In this document: piece after piece, positions 14,366-24,119 of the stretch
Layout of the letters: every line of letters starts with the position of its first letter
How positions within the stretch are numbered: the stretch's first letter is position 1
From: an uncultured Alphaproteobacteria bacterium
Lineage (GTDB): Bacteria > Pseudomonadota > Alphaproteobacteria > RF32 > CAG-239
Reading direction: 5' to 3'
Length of the DNA: 38,141 nt
Assembly (NCBI GenBank): GCA_944391445.1
Contig: CALXTL010000019.1
Location: forward strand, 1-38,141
Program-made: the position numbers and the translations under genes
The notes under the pieces: model-generated
What the model was told of the DNA's origin: nothing
The model's input: only the letters and a program-made list of their open reading frames with translations
Databases searched by the model: none

Positions 14366-15028
14366 ATGTATATTCTGGCATTTGATACGACGGCGGCGCA
14401 ATGCGCCATCATTTTGCAAAAAAACGAGGAGGAGATTTCCCGTTTCTGTGAATATATGGATTTTGGTCAGGCGGAGGTTTTGATCCCGCAAATCCGGAAG
14501 ATGCTTTTGTCTGCCGGCCTTGGCTTTGGGGAGATAGGTTTGCTGTTGGTTTGTGTCGGGCCGGGGTCTTTCACCGGGGTGCGGGCGGGGATTGCTGCCG
14601 CGCGGACATTTCAGTTTGCCTGTCCGGAACTTCGCTTGGACGGCGTTTCTGCTTTTGAGGCTTATGCCGTCGGCTTAAAGCCTGAAGAACGCGGAGAAAT
14701 CAACGCCGTGATCATTGAAACCAAGCGAGAAGATTTTTACATCCAGTTGTTTGACCGCAATTTGCAAAAAATAACCCCGCCGCAGGCATTGCTTTATGAA
14801 GACATTATTCCGCTGCTGCGTTATAAAAAGATATCTTTAATCGGCGATGGCGTAGAGCGCTTCTTGTCCAAAAACAGCGGGCTGAGTTTGCATTGCATCC
14901 GGCTTTCTGAAGGGCTTGATATTGCCGATCTTGTCCGTGCCGGACTGGCGCGCATGGACGCTGGCAGGCAAGATTATCCGAAGCCGCTTTATCTGCGTGC
15001 GCCGGATGTCAGCGTCCCCAAAGCCTGA
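14366..15028 (+). CDS. tsaB: TsaB, tRNA t6A37 modification factor
   Basis: 220-aa ASKHA-fold protein that supports TsaD and TsaE in adding threonylcarbamoyl to A37 of ANN-decoding tRNAs. It starts M-Y-I-L-A-F-D-T-T and carries the family motif G-P-G-S-F-T-G-V-R-A-G near residues 69-79. I use the ATG at 14366; longer readings extend into the promoter. tsaD and tsaE are not in the window, and rimI, often next to tsaB, is absent. It ends flush against the stop of the convergent membrane protein gene. Confidence 0.93.
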   Translation: MYILAFDTTAAQCAIILQKNEEEISRFCEYMDFGQAEVLIPQIRKMLLSAGLGFGEIGLLLVCVGPGSFTGVRAGIAAARTFQFACPELRLDGVSAFEAYAVGLKPEERGEINAVIIETKREDFYIQLFDRNLQKITPPQALLYEDIIPLLRYKKISLIGDGVERFLSKNSGLSLHCIRLSEGLDIADLVRAGLARMDAGRQDYPKPLYLRAPDVSVPKA

Positions 15029-16462
15029 TTAGGCATTTTCCCGCGAGACCGCTCCGAGCAGATTATGCACGGTCATGGTCAAATCTTCTTTATGATGCGC
15101 TTCAATAATTTCGATAATTTCAATTTCTTGTTTATCCAGCCGGCGGCTGATACCGAGAGAGTCATAAAATTGTTTACTACTGTTATACAGCTTTGCGGCC
15201 TGCAGGCTGTTGCCCTGATCATAAAGATGCTGCGACAAATGTTTATGTGCGTTGGCCAGCTCGCGGGCGTTCATTTCCTCATCGGCAAAACTGACGGCAT
15301 TCTGATAAGCCCAAAAAGCTTTATTTTGAGAGTTTGCCCGCAAATACATATCTCCGACCCTGCTCCAGGCCAGCGGATTATTGGGGGAGAGTTCAATAGC
15401 CAGTTCAAAAGCGCCGGTAGCCAGCATCACATCGTTAACTGAAGCCAGTGTTCCAAAAGCACAGGCCTGTTCGGAAATCTGTTTGTATAAAGCATCCCGC
15501 TTGGTGGCAGACGTTGTTTTGGCGGCTCGTTCAATGCCGTTGTCCATCAGGCTTTCCATTAAAGCCAGAGCCAAAGATGAATCTCCGTTTGCCAAGTGAT
15601 ACAGAGCCTCTTCTTCACTCGGAAGCTGGCCGGTGTTGGGCAGTTTGGCAAAAGATTTGCCGCGGGAAAGGGCAACAAAATATTTAATGGCGTCAATCAT
15701 TTGCAGAATATCGTCTTCAGAATCCTGGTTTTGATTGCGGAACATAATTGTCTGGGCAATTTTCAGATCATCAACCCCGCGGCCGAGCATATCAATAATT
15801 AATCCGAGCAAATCACCGAGGCTTTTGCGGCTTTGATGATAGGAAAGGGCGTTTGCATCAAGTTTTTCTGCAGAAATATCGGGATGAACGCCTTTTTTCC
15901 AGTCCAGGTCAATCTGCGGTTCTTGGCGGGATGAGCGGTGAGAGATATTTGCTTCCTGTGTTTTTTCTTCTTCAGCGGATTCTTCTTTTAGTCTTTCTTT
16001 TTGGAGTTCTTTCTTCTTTTTTTGTTGCTGCTCGGCCGTTTCCGCCTGTTCAATCAGATTCTGGTTTCTTTCGGCGCGGGCCATGTCCAATTCTTTTTGC
16101 AGTTCTTTTTCGAGTTCCATATCTCGTTCTTGGTTGCGGATAATTTCGCGCAGACGTTCGGCGTCCTCGTCATTAAAGATATCGTCTCCGTCTTCTTCCG
16201 CAGCTTCTGTGTGCGGTTCTTTTTTCAAAAAGGCGACAATAGTCTTAACATAAATGATGATAATCAGAAATAAGAACAGAATTAGCGCCAAGATCATCAG
16301 GATGATGGAGATAAGCCGCAAATTGTCGGCGCCGGACAAATAACCGTCGACAAAGCCGGTCAGCAAGTCTATTTTACTGGAGAGTACGCCGATAATATCG
16401 GCTGAAGAAAATATGGCTGCTAGTTGTTCATACATGTTTTTCAAACCATTTACAAAATACAT
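15029..16462 (-). CDS. Membrane protein with coiled coil and TPR-like C-terminus
   Basis: 477 aa of unknown function. One strong membrane segment (about residues 49-72) is followed by a Glu/Lys/Gln-rich coiled-coil linker (about 88-170), then a helical C-terminal part with tetratricopeptide-like helices around 280-440 (for example A-F-E-L-A-I-E-L-S-P-N-N-P-L-A-W-S-R-V-G-D-M-Y). The N-terminal 45 residues would be periplasmic or membrane-associated and the repeats cytoplasmic, suggesting a membrane-tethered scaffold. The start is uncertain between ATG 16462 and ATG 16435; neither has a clear ribosome binding site. It lies divergent from the next membrane protein and convergent with tsaB. Confidence 0.75.
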   Translation of the reverse strand: MYFVNGLKNMYEQLAAIFSSADIIGVLSSKIDLLTGFVDGYLSGADNLRLISIILMILALILFLFLIIIIYVKTIVAFLKKEPHTEAAEEDGDDIFNDEDAERLREIIRNQERDMELEKELQKELDMARAERNQNLIEQAETAEQQQKKKKELQKERLKEESAEEEKTQEANISHRSSRQEPQIDLDWKKGVHPDISAEKLDANALSYHQSRKSLGDLLGLIIDMLGRGVDDLKIAQTIMFRNQNQDSEDDILQMIDAIKYFVALSRGKSFAKLPNTGQLPSEEEALYHLANGDSSLALALMESLMDNGIERAAKTTSATKRDALYKQISEQACAFGTLASVNDVMLATGAFELAIELSPNNPLAWSRVGDMYLRANSQNKAFWAYQNAVSFADEEMNARELANAHKHLSQHLYDQGNSLQAAKLYNSSKQFYDSLGISRRLDKQEIEIIEIIEAHHKEDLTMTVHNLLGAVSRENA

Positions 16463-16537
16463 TTTAAGCTTTAGAATGTCAAGATAAATAGGGTTTTCGC
16501 CCGGATTGCATCAAACATTATAAGAAAAAGATTTAAA

Positions 16538-17311
16538 ATGGGTTACCTCAGCCAAAGAAAAAAGCACGAACGGGAAAGCATATTCTTAAAAATAAGCTCG
16601 GTTGCTTTTGTCTTTTTGACGATTCTGTCTTTCATACCCGCATCCGGGGGGATATTCCCTGATCTATTGTTTCATTTTTACTTTTTAAACTTTCTGCTTT
16701 TTGCTTACTCCGTTTACGTCGGCAGATTTATATACGGCGGTATTTTTTTATTTTTGCTGGCGGTTAATTTTTTCCATGTTTCGGCTTTCGCAAATATTTT
16801 GTTCAATACGCGAAATGCCGGCAGCCATGAGGTTTCTTTGCGTTACACGTCTGGTTTTGAGGCGGATTTGGCTCAGTCCGATGTTTTGGTTTTGCGCTCG
16901 GGCTACCTGGAACTTGGCTTACCGGCTGAAATTCGCTATTGGGAGGTTGAAAAAGACAACCGTGCCTTCAATCTGATCCGTGTTGATCTTTCCGAAACGA
17001 CTTCATCCGAGCGGGATAAGGCATTGCGTCAGTTGGCAGCTTTTGTTGATACACAGAACGACCCGGTCATCCTTTACGGAAATTTTGGTGAGGCGGCCTG
17101 GAGTTCCAGCATGCGGAAATTTTTACAAAAAACGGGTCTTAAAGTCAAAAATCATCTCGTGTTTGCAGCCGAAGGCAAGGCATTTGACTTTTTTGCCTTA
17201 CCGTGTTTTTATGTTCTGAGTTTTTCCGGATTGGGGATTGAAGATCTCAGCGTTGCTTCGCCTCAGGCGGATTCTTTTCCCGTCGTGTCGCTGCGGCTTC
17301 GTTTTGAATAA
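16538..17311 (+). CDS. Membrane protein with inactive endonuclease/phosphatase-like domain
   Basis: 257 aa. Three hydrophobic helices fill residues 18-90, followed by a domain of about 160 residues. Its pattern (S-D-V-L-V-L near 114, P-V-I-L-Y-G-N-F near 176, a final F-P-V-V-S-L-R-L near 247) follows the endonuclease/exonuclease/phosphatase fold of VanJ-like membrane proteins. The metal and catalytic residues expected there are missing: the usual G-D-F/L-N is G-N-F-G (181-184) and the usual S-D-H is A-D-S (244-246). I infer a pseudo-enzyme that binds rather than cleaves. The homology call is from memory of the family pattern. Starts at the ATG at 16538. Its last 65 bases overlap the end of the convergent TPR gene. 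Confidence 0.68.
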   Translation: MGYLSQRKKHERESIFLKISSVAFVFLTILSFIPASGGIFPDLLFHFYFLNFLLFAYSVYVGRFIYGGIFLFLLAVNFFHVSAFANILFNTRNAGSHEVSLRYTSGFEADLAQSDVLVLRSGYLELGLPAEIRYWEVEKDNRAFNLIRVDLSETTSSERDKALRQLAAFVDTQNDPVILYGNFGEAAWSSSMRKFLQKTGLKVKNHLVFAAEGKAFDFFALPCFYVLSFSGLGIEDLSVASPQADSFPVVSLRLRFE

Positions 17312-18662
17312 GTCTTTTTTCCAAAAGATTTTGCAGCTCTTTTTCATCTAAAGAACGCGCTTGATCAATAGCCAGTTGCAGATATTTTTGCGCTTGCGCA
17401 AAATGACCGCTTTTGGATTCGATATTAGCCATATTGGCATAATCAATCAAAGCGCCGAGTGAACGGTCATTTTGAATTTCGCAGGCCAAAGATTGTGCAA
17501 ACAGCGCGCGGGCGCGTTTCAGATCATGCCGCAGCAGATAAATCAGGCCCAGCAGATTATACGAATTAGCCACTTGAAAACAGCTTCTTTGTTTTTTATC
17601 TGCGGCAACAATCTCGCGCAGAAGCTTTTCGGCTTGTTCAAGCATTTCGCGGGCAAACAGTGCTTCGGCCTGTAAAAAACGCATTTCCAAAGTTGCCGGA
17701 AGATTTTGCAGTTTGTCATGCAATTTAGCGGCCTGGCGCGCATTTTGTCGCACCGCGGTCCAGTTTTTTTCCGCCCGATTGATATAGGCGCGGATTTCCA
17801 AAGCAAAAGCCTCGCCGCGGAGATTTTGTTGAGCCCGATGTTGGTGCAGAGCGCGGACAACTTCTTTACGGGCCGTTGTCATATCGCCTTGCAACAGCCT
17901 GGTCAGAGCCTTCTGATTGACAATGTCGGCCTCGCCGGTTTTTCGGCCGATACGGGCATAAATATCCTCGGCCTGATCAAAAAAATCAAATGCCTCGTCA
18001 AAGCGTTTCTGTGTCGCCGTTAACATCCCGAGAGTTCCGAGACATTCAGCTTCTTTGCCGCGGGCGCCAAGCAGGCAAAATATTTTCCGGGCAGTTCGCA
18101 GCATAAAATCCGCCACGTCAAACACCGCGCTGACACGGTATACCGTCCCCAACAGCAGATAAGCCTCGGCTTCTTCGTAAATAAAGTTGAGCCGGTTAAA
18201 TATTTGCGCGGCTGCGGAACTTTTTTCCGTTGCCGACAAAAGATCTCCCTCATTCAGATGTTTTTTGGCTTCCGCCAAAAAAAGAGCGGCTTTTTGCGCT
18301 TTTGTGCCGATATAAGGCGGCATCCGGACTCTTTTGCCGGTCATAACCGAAAAACACCGGGCTGTGTTTTTTTGTCCCTGCGTCTCCAAAAGACGTATAA
18401 GCGGGCTTATCTTTTTTTGAAGACATAAACGGACAAATTCATTTTGCAAGGCACGAGGAGCCCCGGCGGCATATTCGGCGGCAGCTAAGACAGCTTCCGT
18501 AGAATAGGGCGGGTCAGTCGGCAGCTTATTGCGGCTTTCTGAGAGCATCTTCTCCAGGATGCGTCGCAGATAATCTTGCTTCAGTCGTCGAAAATAACGC
18601 CATGACAGCCACAAGGCGCCGATACCGAAACAAATAACAATGGCAAAATGGAAATATTGCAT
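17247..18662 (-). CDS. Membrane-anchored TPR protein
   Basis: 471 aa of unknown specific function. A membrane anchor near the N-terminus (about residues 4-24, ending in R-Y-F-R-R) precedes a cytoplasmic region made almost entirely of TPR-like helix pairs from about residue 110 to 450, with repeated A-x-x-x-x-G-x-x-Y patterns such as E-A-Y-L-L-L-G-T-V-Y and N-S-Y-N-L-L-G-L-I-Y. Such repeats bind protein partners. I choose the ATG at 18662; a TTG at 18713 would add 17 residues. It is divergent from the Lon-like protease and its 3' end overlaps the preceding gene by 65 bases. A second anchored TPR-like protein lies 0.8 kb away, suggesting related roles. Confidence 0.8.
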   Translation of the reverse strand: MQYFHFAIVICFGIGALWLSWRYFRRLKQDYLRRILEKMLSESRNKLPTDPPYSTEAVLAAAEYAAGAPRALQNEFVRLCLQKKISPLIRLLETQGQKNTARCFSVMTGKRVRMPPYIGTKAQKAALFLAEAKKHLNEGDLLSATEKSSAAAQIFNRLNFIYEEAEAYLLLGTVYRVSAVFDVADFMLRTARKIFCLLGARGKEAECLGTLGMLTATQKRFDEAFDFFDQAEDIYARIGRKTGEADIVNQKALTRLLQGDMTTARKEVVRALHQHRAQQNLRGEAFALEIRAYINRAEKNWTAVRQNARQAAKLHDKLQNLPATLEMRFLQAEALFAREMLEQAEKLLREIVAADKKQRSCFQVANSYNLLGLIYLLRHDLKRARALFAQSLACEIQNDRSLGALIDYANMANIESKSGHFAQAQKYLQLAIDQARSLDEKELQNLLEKRLIQNEAAATRREKNPPEAKQR

Positions 18663-18752
18663 AAAATTTGCGATTTCTTTACTCAATGTTAGCTTTTGTC
18701 GCGATAATATCAAACAAAGCTTATCAAAAATTTAATGCACGGGGTTTTTATT

Positions 18753-21200
18753 ATGACCATTACCAGATTGAAGTCGTCTCAGCTGTACACCAAATGTGAT
18801 CCCAAAAAATTCAAATTTTCCAGTACGGCCGAGCTGGAAGAACGTCTTTCTGCTCTCGGGCAGGATCGGGCTTTAAGCGCGGTTGAAATCGGCATCAACA
18901 TTCGTTCCAAGGGCTATAATCTGTTTTGTCTTGGTCCTGAGGGCACGGGCAAAACCAGTCTGGTTAAACGAGTGCTTCGCAAAGAAGCGCAAAATCGCCC
19001 CACGCCGGATGATTGGGCTTATGTCTACAATTTTGACGAGCCATACAAGCCCTGTGCCATCAACTTTCCTGCGGGCACGGCGGTTGAGTTTGCCAAAGAT
19101 ATCGACAAGCTGGTTGAAAATCTTTCGGTGACTATTCCGGCCATTTCTGACAGTGATGAATACAAGGCCGGAATTAATATTATTCATGAAAAATACCGCC
19201 AATATAAAGAAAAATACATCAAAATGCTGCAGAAAAAGGCCAAAGGCAAGAGCGTATCGCTGTTGCACATGCCGGTTGGCCTGGTTGTGGCGCCGGTTAA
19301 AAATGGCGAAGTTTTAAGCCCTGAGGCTTTTGACGAACTGCCCGAAGAAGAAAAAAAGCAGCTGATGGAAGATCTTAATCAGATGCAGGAAGAGATAGAA
19401 AACACAGCCACGGATTTGCCGCAGTGGGAAGATAAACAGCGCCGCGAGATCACCGAGTTACGTGAAAAATTTCTTAAAATGGCAGTCAAAAATCCGATAG
19501 ATGCGCTGCATAATAAATATAAAGGCCACAAACAAGCCAACGACTTTTTGCGCAGTGTGCAGAAATACATCATCAACAACAGCGAAGAATTTTTGCCTAA
19601 TCAGGATGCCGCCGAAAATGGTACGGCCGAAAACGCGCCGGAAGACCCGCTCAGCGCAATCTTTTCCCGCATCAAGCAGCCTGAAGAAGACAAATTTGCC
19701 AAATTTAAGGTAAATGTCATTGTCAAAAATGAGCCGGGTGCCGGTGCCCCCATCGTTTTGTTAGATCACCCGACTCAGGGAAATTTGGTTGGCAAAGTTG
19801 AGCGCATCCAACAATACGGGGCTTTGCTGACGGACTTCACCCTGATCAAGGCCGGTGCGCTGCATCAGGCCAACGGCGGTTTTTTGCTGATTGATGCCCG
19901 TAAGCTGCTCATTCAGCCTTTTGCTTGGGATTCGCTCAAACGCGCGCTGGCATCCAAGACCGTCAAAATTGAAGCCCCCAATGATGAAACGACTTTCACC
20001 ACCATTTCGCTTGATCCGGAGCCGATTCCGCTCAATATCAAGGTCATTCTTACCGGAGATGAAGAACTTTATGAGCTTTTATCCGAACGTGATCCGGATT
20101 TTTCCGATTTCTTCAAGGTTGAGGCCGATTTTGGGGTTTTAATGGATCGTACGCCGGACAATGAAATCGAATATGCCAAACTGATTGGGTCGCTGTCCAA
20201 AAAGAAAAAGCTGCGTTCGCTGAATAAACAGGCGGTGGCCCGGGTCATTGAATATGCGTCTCGTCAGGCTGAAAGTTCGGAAAAACTGACCGCGCATATT
20301 GCTTCCATCGGCGATCTGCTGCGCGAGGCAGATTACTGGGCGCGCAAGTCCAAGGCCAACCAGATTGGCAAAAATCATATTGAGCAGGCGGTGGAGGCGC
20401 AGATATATCGTAATGACCGCATCAAACAGGAGATGCTCGAACAAATTGACAAAGGGACAATTCTGATTGACACCAAAGGAGCCAAGGTCGGACAGATTAA
20501 CGGACTTGTTGTTTACAATTTTTCGCGTACCAGTTTTGGCAAACCTGCGCGTATAACCGCTCAGGTTCGCATTGGCAAAGGCGAGTTCGTCAACATTGAG
20601 CGTGAAGTTGAGATGAGCGGTCCGATCCATTCCAAAGGGGTGTTGATTTTGGAAAGCTTGCTGGCCAACCGTTTTGCCAAATATTCACCGTTGTCACTCA
20701 GCGCTTCAATCGTTTTTGAACAATCATACGGCGGCGTGGATGGCGACAGCGCATCGTCAACCGAATATTATTGTTTATTGTCAGCCATTTCCGGCATACC
20801 GATCAAACAAAGCATTGCCGTCACAGGTTCAATTAATCAATTTGGCGAGATTCAGCCGATCGGCGGCGTCAATGAGAAAATAGAAGGCTTCTTTGATGTT
20901 TGTGCGCGCAACGGACTGACCGGCGAGCATGGCGTGATTATTCCGCGAACCAATGTGCCGGATCTGATGCTGCGTGAAGATGTGCTTAAAGCGGTTGATG
21001 AAGGCAAATTCCATGTCTGGGCAGTAGATACCGTTGACGACGGGATTGAGATTCTCACCGGGATAAAGGCCGGCGCGCCGGATAAGCGGGGGATTTATCC
21101 CAAAAAGACCGTTAACCGCGCAGTGCAGGAGGGTCTGGACTTTTTCTACAAGCGTTATGTCCATTTTGCCAGAGAAACGCACGGCTGCCTTGGTAAATAG
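18753..21200 (+). CDS. Lon-family ATP-dependent protease (AAA_32/LonB-like)
   Basis: 815 aa. An N-terminal AAA+ part has Walker A G-P-E-G-T-G-K-T near residues 61-68, interrupted by a long coiled-coil insert (about 140-290) rich in Glu/Lys. The C-terminal Lon protease domain carries the catalytic dyad Ser666 (D-G-D-S-A-S) and Lys709 (G-G-V-N-E-K-I-E-G). It lacks the Lon N-terminal substrate domain, as in E. coli YcbZ and archaeal LonB relatives. I choose the ATG at 18753 (M-T-I-T-R-L-K) with GGGG about nine bases upstream over the ATG at 18735, which has none. It is divergent from the TPR gene. Substrates cannot be inferred. Confidence 0.9.
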   Translation: MTITRLKSSQLYTKCDPKKFKFSSTAELEERLSALGQDRALSAVEIGINIRSKGYNLFCLGPEGTGKTSLVKRVLRKEAQNRPTPDDWAYVYNFDEPYKPCAINFPAGTAVEFAKDIDKLVENLSVTIPAISDSDEYKAGINIIHEKYRQYKEKYIKMLQKKAKGKSVSLLHMPVGLVVAPVKNGEVLSPEAFDELPEEEKKQLMEDLNQMQEEIENTATDLPQWEDKQRREITELREKFLKMAVKNPIDALHNKYKGHKQANDFLRSVQKYIINNSEEFLPNQDAAENGTAENAPEDPLSAIFSRIKQPEEDKFAKFKVNVIVKNEPGAGAPIVLLDHPTQGNLVGKVERIQQYGALLTDFTLIKAGALHQANGGFLLIDARKLLIQPFAWDSLKRALASKTVKIEAPNDETTFTTISLDPEPIPLNIKVILTGDEELYELLSERDPDFSDFFKVEADFGVLMDRTPDNEIEYAKLIGSLSKKKKLRSLNKQAVARVIEYASRQAESSEKLTAHIASIGDLLREADYWARKSKANQIGKNHIEQAVEAQIYRNDRIKQEMLEQIDKGTILIDTKGAKVGQINGLVVYNFSRTSFGKPARITAQVRIGKGEFVNIEREVEMSGPIHSKGVLILESLLANRFAKYSPLSLSASIVFEQSYGGVDGDSASSTEYYCLLSAISGIPIKQSIAVTGSINQFGEIQPIGGVNEKIEGFFDVCARNGLTGEHGVIIPRTNVPDLMLREDVLKAVDEGKFHVWAVDTVDDGIEILTGIKAGAPDKRGIYPKKTVNRAVQEGLDFFYKRYVHFARETHGCLGK

Positions 21201-21246
21201 CGCCAATCTTTTGAGGAAAAGCACAGGGTCGCGTCGCAGCGGAAGA

Positions 21247-22314
21247 TCATATTCTTTCAAAACTGATTCGCGGGTCAATCAGCGAATAAGTAATGTCTGA
21301 AATAAGCTTCAGCACCAGACCGAGCAGGGCAAAAATATACATCGTTCCGAAAATAACCGGATAATCTCGGGTCATAATGGCTTCGTAGCCGAGCAGGCCG
21401 ATTCCGTTCAGCGAAAAAATCACCTCAATCAGCAGCGAGCCGGTAAACAGCATCTTGATCAAAAGCGAAGGAAAGCCCGCAATTACGATCAACATGGCAT
21501 TGCGGAAGACATGTCCGTACAAAATCCGGTTTTCCGACAGTCCTTTGGCTCGGGCTGTCATGACATATTGTTTATTAATCTCGTCCAGAAAAGAGTTTTT
21601 TGTCAGCATGGTCAGGCTGGCAAATCCGCCGATAACCATGGCCGTCACCGGCAAAGTAATATGCCAGAAATAATCTTTGATTTTACCAAAACATGACAAA
21701 CTGTCCCAGTTGTCGGATGTCAGGCCGTGTAGCGGAAACCATTGCAGATATGTGCCGCCGGCAAAAAAGACAATCAGAAAAACCGCAAACAAAAAAACCG
21801 GAATCGCCGAGCCGAGGATGACGGCAAAAGAAGTCCATATATCAAAACGGGAACCGTCAAGAACGGCTTTTTTGATACCGAGCGGGATAGCCACCAGATA
21901 AATGATCAGGGTTGACCAAAACCCAAGTGAAATTGAAACCGGCATACGCTCCCAAATCAGCCGGGCGACGGTTTTATCCTGATAAAAACTTTTGCCAAAG
22001 TCAAATCGCGCATAGTCAAGCAGCATTTTGCCAAAACGCTGATAAGCAGGTTTGTCAAAACCAAATTGTTTTTCCAGCTCTTTAACCATGTCTTCGGGCA
22101 CTCCCTGAGCACCCTGATAGCGCGAACTTTTGGCAAGTTCGGCGCCGGCGCTGGCGAGTTTGCCAGTAGCACTGACATTCATTCCCTGAAATTTGGCCAG
22201 CGTGTGTTCAACCGGACCTCCCGGAGCAAACTGAACAATAACAAAATTGATTGTCAAAATACCGAGCAAAGTCAGCGGAATCAGCAGGATTCTTTTAAAA
22301 ATGTAGTTTCTCAT
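21247..22314 (-). CDS. yejB: Peptide ABC transporter permease, YejB type
   Basis: 355-aa inner-membrane permease of the microcin C/oligopeptide importer family. The N-terminal helix and the motif Q-F-A-P-G-G-P-V-E are typical of YejB; the EAA coupling loop (A-R-A-K-G-L-S near residue 263) and C-terminal D-P-R-I-S-F are present. The ATG at 22314 overlaps the yejA stop as ATGA, indicating translational coupling. The usual next genes, yejE (second permease) and yejF (ATPase), are absent: the next gene is the convergent protease 46 bases away. The importer must recruit these parts from elsewhere or be incomplete. Confidence 0.9.
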   Translation of the reverse strand: MRNYIFKRILLIPLTLLGILTINFVIVQFAPGGPVEHTLAKFQGMNVSATGKLASAGAELAKSSRYQGAQGVPEDMVKELEKQFGFDKPAYQRFGKMLLDYARFDFGKSFYQDKTVARLIWERMPVSISLGFWSTLIIYLVAIPLGIKKAVLDGSRFDIWTSFAVILGSAIPVFLFAVFLIVFFAGGTYLQWFPLHGLTSDNWDSLSCFGKIKDYFWHITLPVTAMVIGGFASLTMLTKNSFLDEINKQYVMTARAKGLSENRILYGHVFRNAMLIVIAGFPSLLIKMLFTGSLLIEVIFSLNGIGLLGYEAIMTRDYPVIFGTMYIFALLGLVLKLISDITYSLIDPRISFERI

Positions 22315-24119
22315 TTTTGGGCCCACCAGGTAAAAATATTGAAACCGGTTTTAAGAGATGTAGACGGATGCGCAAGTTTTCCGGCTCGGTAAGCAACACG
22401 CTGATAAGGCGAATACCATTGCGGAATCATATAATGCTCATGCAGCAAAACCCGGTCTAGAGCTCTGACGCTGGCTTGAAATTCTTTTTGGTCATGAGCG
22501 GCAATCAGTCGGTCAATAAGCTTATCCGCCACCGGATTTTTAATGCCCATGATATTATAACTGCCATGGACGTCGGCAGCGGCTGATCCCCACATCTCTT
22601 TTTGTTCGTTGCCCGGCATCTGGCTGACCCCGAGAGCCAGGATGGCCATTTCAAAGTCAAAATTATCAAGCCGGTTTTTAAAAATATTGGTTTCCAGATT
22701 GCGGAAAGTCATTTTGATGCCGATTTTTTTCAGGTTGTCAATAAAAGGAAGCATCACGCGAGTAAAAGAAGCCCCGTTGGCTGAATTGCTCAAAACCTCA
22801 ATTTCCAGAGCTTCTCCTGTTTGCAGATATGTCATTTTACCGTCGATAAAATCATATCCGGCCTCTTGCAACAGACTAACGGCGCGGCGCAAATTTGCAC
22901 GGGTTTCCACGGGCGTCTTATGCGAAGGTAAAGTCAAAGCTTTGTTAAACACGTCGGGATCAAGAGCGTTGCGGTATTGATAAAGAATTTCCAGCTCCCG
23001 CCCTTTGGGCAGGCCGGTTGCTTCCATGCCGGTATTGGTAAAATAGCTGTATATCCGACGATATTGGTTATAAAACAAATTTTCGTTGGCCCAGTCAAAG
23101 TTAAAGGCCAAACCGATAGCCTCGCGGACACGTTTATCCTTAAATTTTGGCAACCGCAGATTAAAGCCGAAAAATTGTAGCACCGCCGGATGATTGTGCG
23201 CAATATTTTCGCGAATGACTTTGCCGCTTTTGACAATATCATTGTCGTAGCCGCTCATCCAGATTTTGGCGATATATTCCTCTCGGACGTCAATATTTCC
23301 GGCAAACAGAGCCTGCAGCGTAACGGTCGTATCCTGATAATAATCATAGCGGATTCGCTCAAAGTTATAAAATCCTTTTCGCGAGGGCAGGTTTTCGGCC
23401 CAATATTTTGGATTCCTCCGCAAAACAATATATTTTCCGGGTTGAAATTTCTCAACCAGATACGGGCCGCTGCCAAGCGGCACGCGCAGCTCGGGTTTGG
23501 CAAAATCCAGGCCGGACCAGTCTTTGGCGGAATAGATTTTAAATTGTGCCAAAATCAGGGGGAGTTCGCGATTATTGCTGCCTTTCTTAAAATAAAACCG
23601 CACGTGTCTATCATTCACTTTTTCCACTCTGTCGACATCACCATAATAAACGCGGTAGAGGGGCGAGCCTTTTTTGACCAGGCTGTCAAAGCTGAAAATG
23701 ACGTCATCCGCAGTTACTTTGTCGCCATTGGCAAAACGGGCGCGCTTGTCAAGGATAAAGCCGATAAAGGAATTATCATCCGGCCTCTCAAATTTTGCGG
23801 CAATCAGAGGATAAACACTGGCCGGGTCATCTGCGGGGGAAACTCCCAGACTGTCCAGCGTCAGTTCGGCAACTTCGGGAGCAGCAATGCCTTTAAAGAT
23901 AAAAGGATTAAAATTGTCAAATCCGCCATAAGCCGGCAGCACAATTTTACCACGCTTCGGCGCTTGCGGATTGACATAATCAAAATGCGTAAAACCTGAG
24001 GCGTATTTCGGCGTATCATACAGAGAAAACGCATCGCTCAAGCGGATTTCCGCCGCGTTGACTACGCTCGCCTGGCAAAAACAACTCAACAAGAGCAAAA
24101 AGAGCTTTCTCATTTTCAT
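22311..24119 (-). CDS. yejA: Peptide-binding protein of ABC importer, YejA type
   Basis: 602-aa periplasmic solute-binding protein (family 5). A signal peptide covers residues 1-21 (M-K-M-R-K, hydrophobic core, cleavage near V-N-A-A). The mature part has the YejA-like segments [13 protein letters not shown] near 46 and G-F-D-N-F-N-P-F near 66, and the C-terminal P-Q-W-Y-S-P-Y. The start is the ATG at 24119, which overlaps the upstream stop as ATGA; a second ATG at 24113 is possible. It is the middle gene of a three-gene coupled unit. It likely binds short peptides or peptide-nucleotide antibiotics. Confidence 0.92.
   Translation of the reverse strand: MKMRKLFLLLLSCFCQASVVNAAEIRLSDAFSLYDTPKYASGFTHFDYVNPQAPKRGKIVLPAYGGFDNFNPFIFKGIAAPEVAELTLDSLGVSPADDPASVYPLIAAKFERPDDNSFIGFILDKRARFANGDKVTADDVIFSFDSLVKKGSPLYRVYYGDVDRVEKVNDRHVRFYFKKGSNNRELPLILAQFKIYSAKDWSGLDFAKPELRVPLGSGPYLVEKFQPGKYIVLRRNPKYWAENLPSRKGFYNFERIRYDYYQDTTVTLQALFAGNIDVREEYIAKIWMSGYDNDIVKSGKVIRENIAHNHPAVLQFFGFNLRLPKFKDKRVREAIGLAFNFDWANENLFYNQYRRIYSYFTNTGMEATGLPKGRELEILYQYRNALDPDVFNKALTLPSHKTPVETRANLRRAVSLLQEAGYDFIDGKMTYLQTGEALEIEVLSNSANGASFTRVMLPFIDNLKKIGIKMTFRNLETNIFKNRLDNFDFEMAILALGVSQMPGNEQKEMWGSAAADVHGSYNIMGIKNPVADKLIDRLIAAHDQKEFQASVRALDRVLLHEHYMIPQWYSPYQRVAYRAGKLAHPSTSLKTGFNIFTWWAQK

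Noticed and set aside
23190..23999. Open frame of 269 codons on the plus strand
   Set aside because: It is antisense to yejA, which is certain from its signal peptide and family segments.
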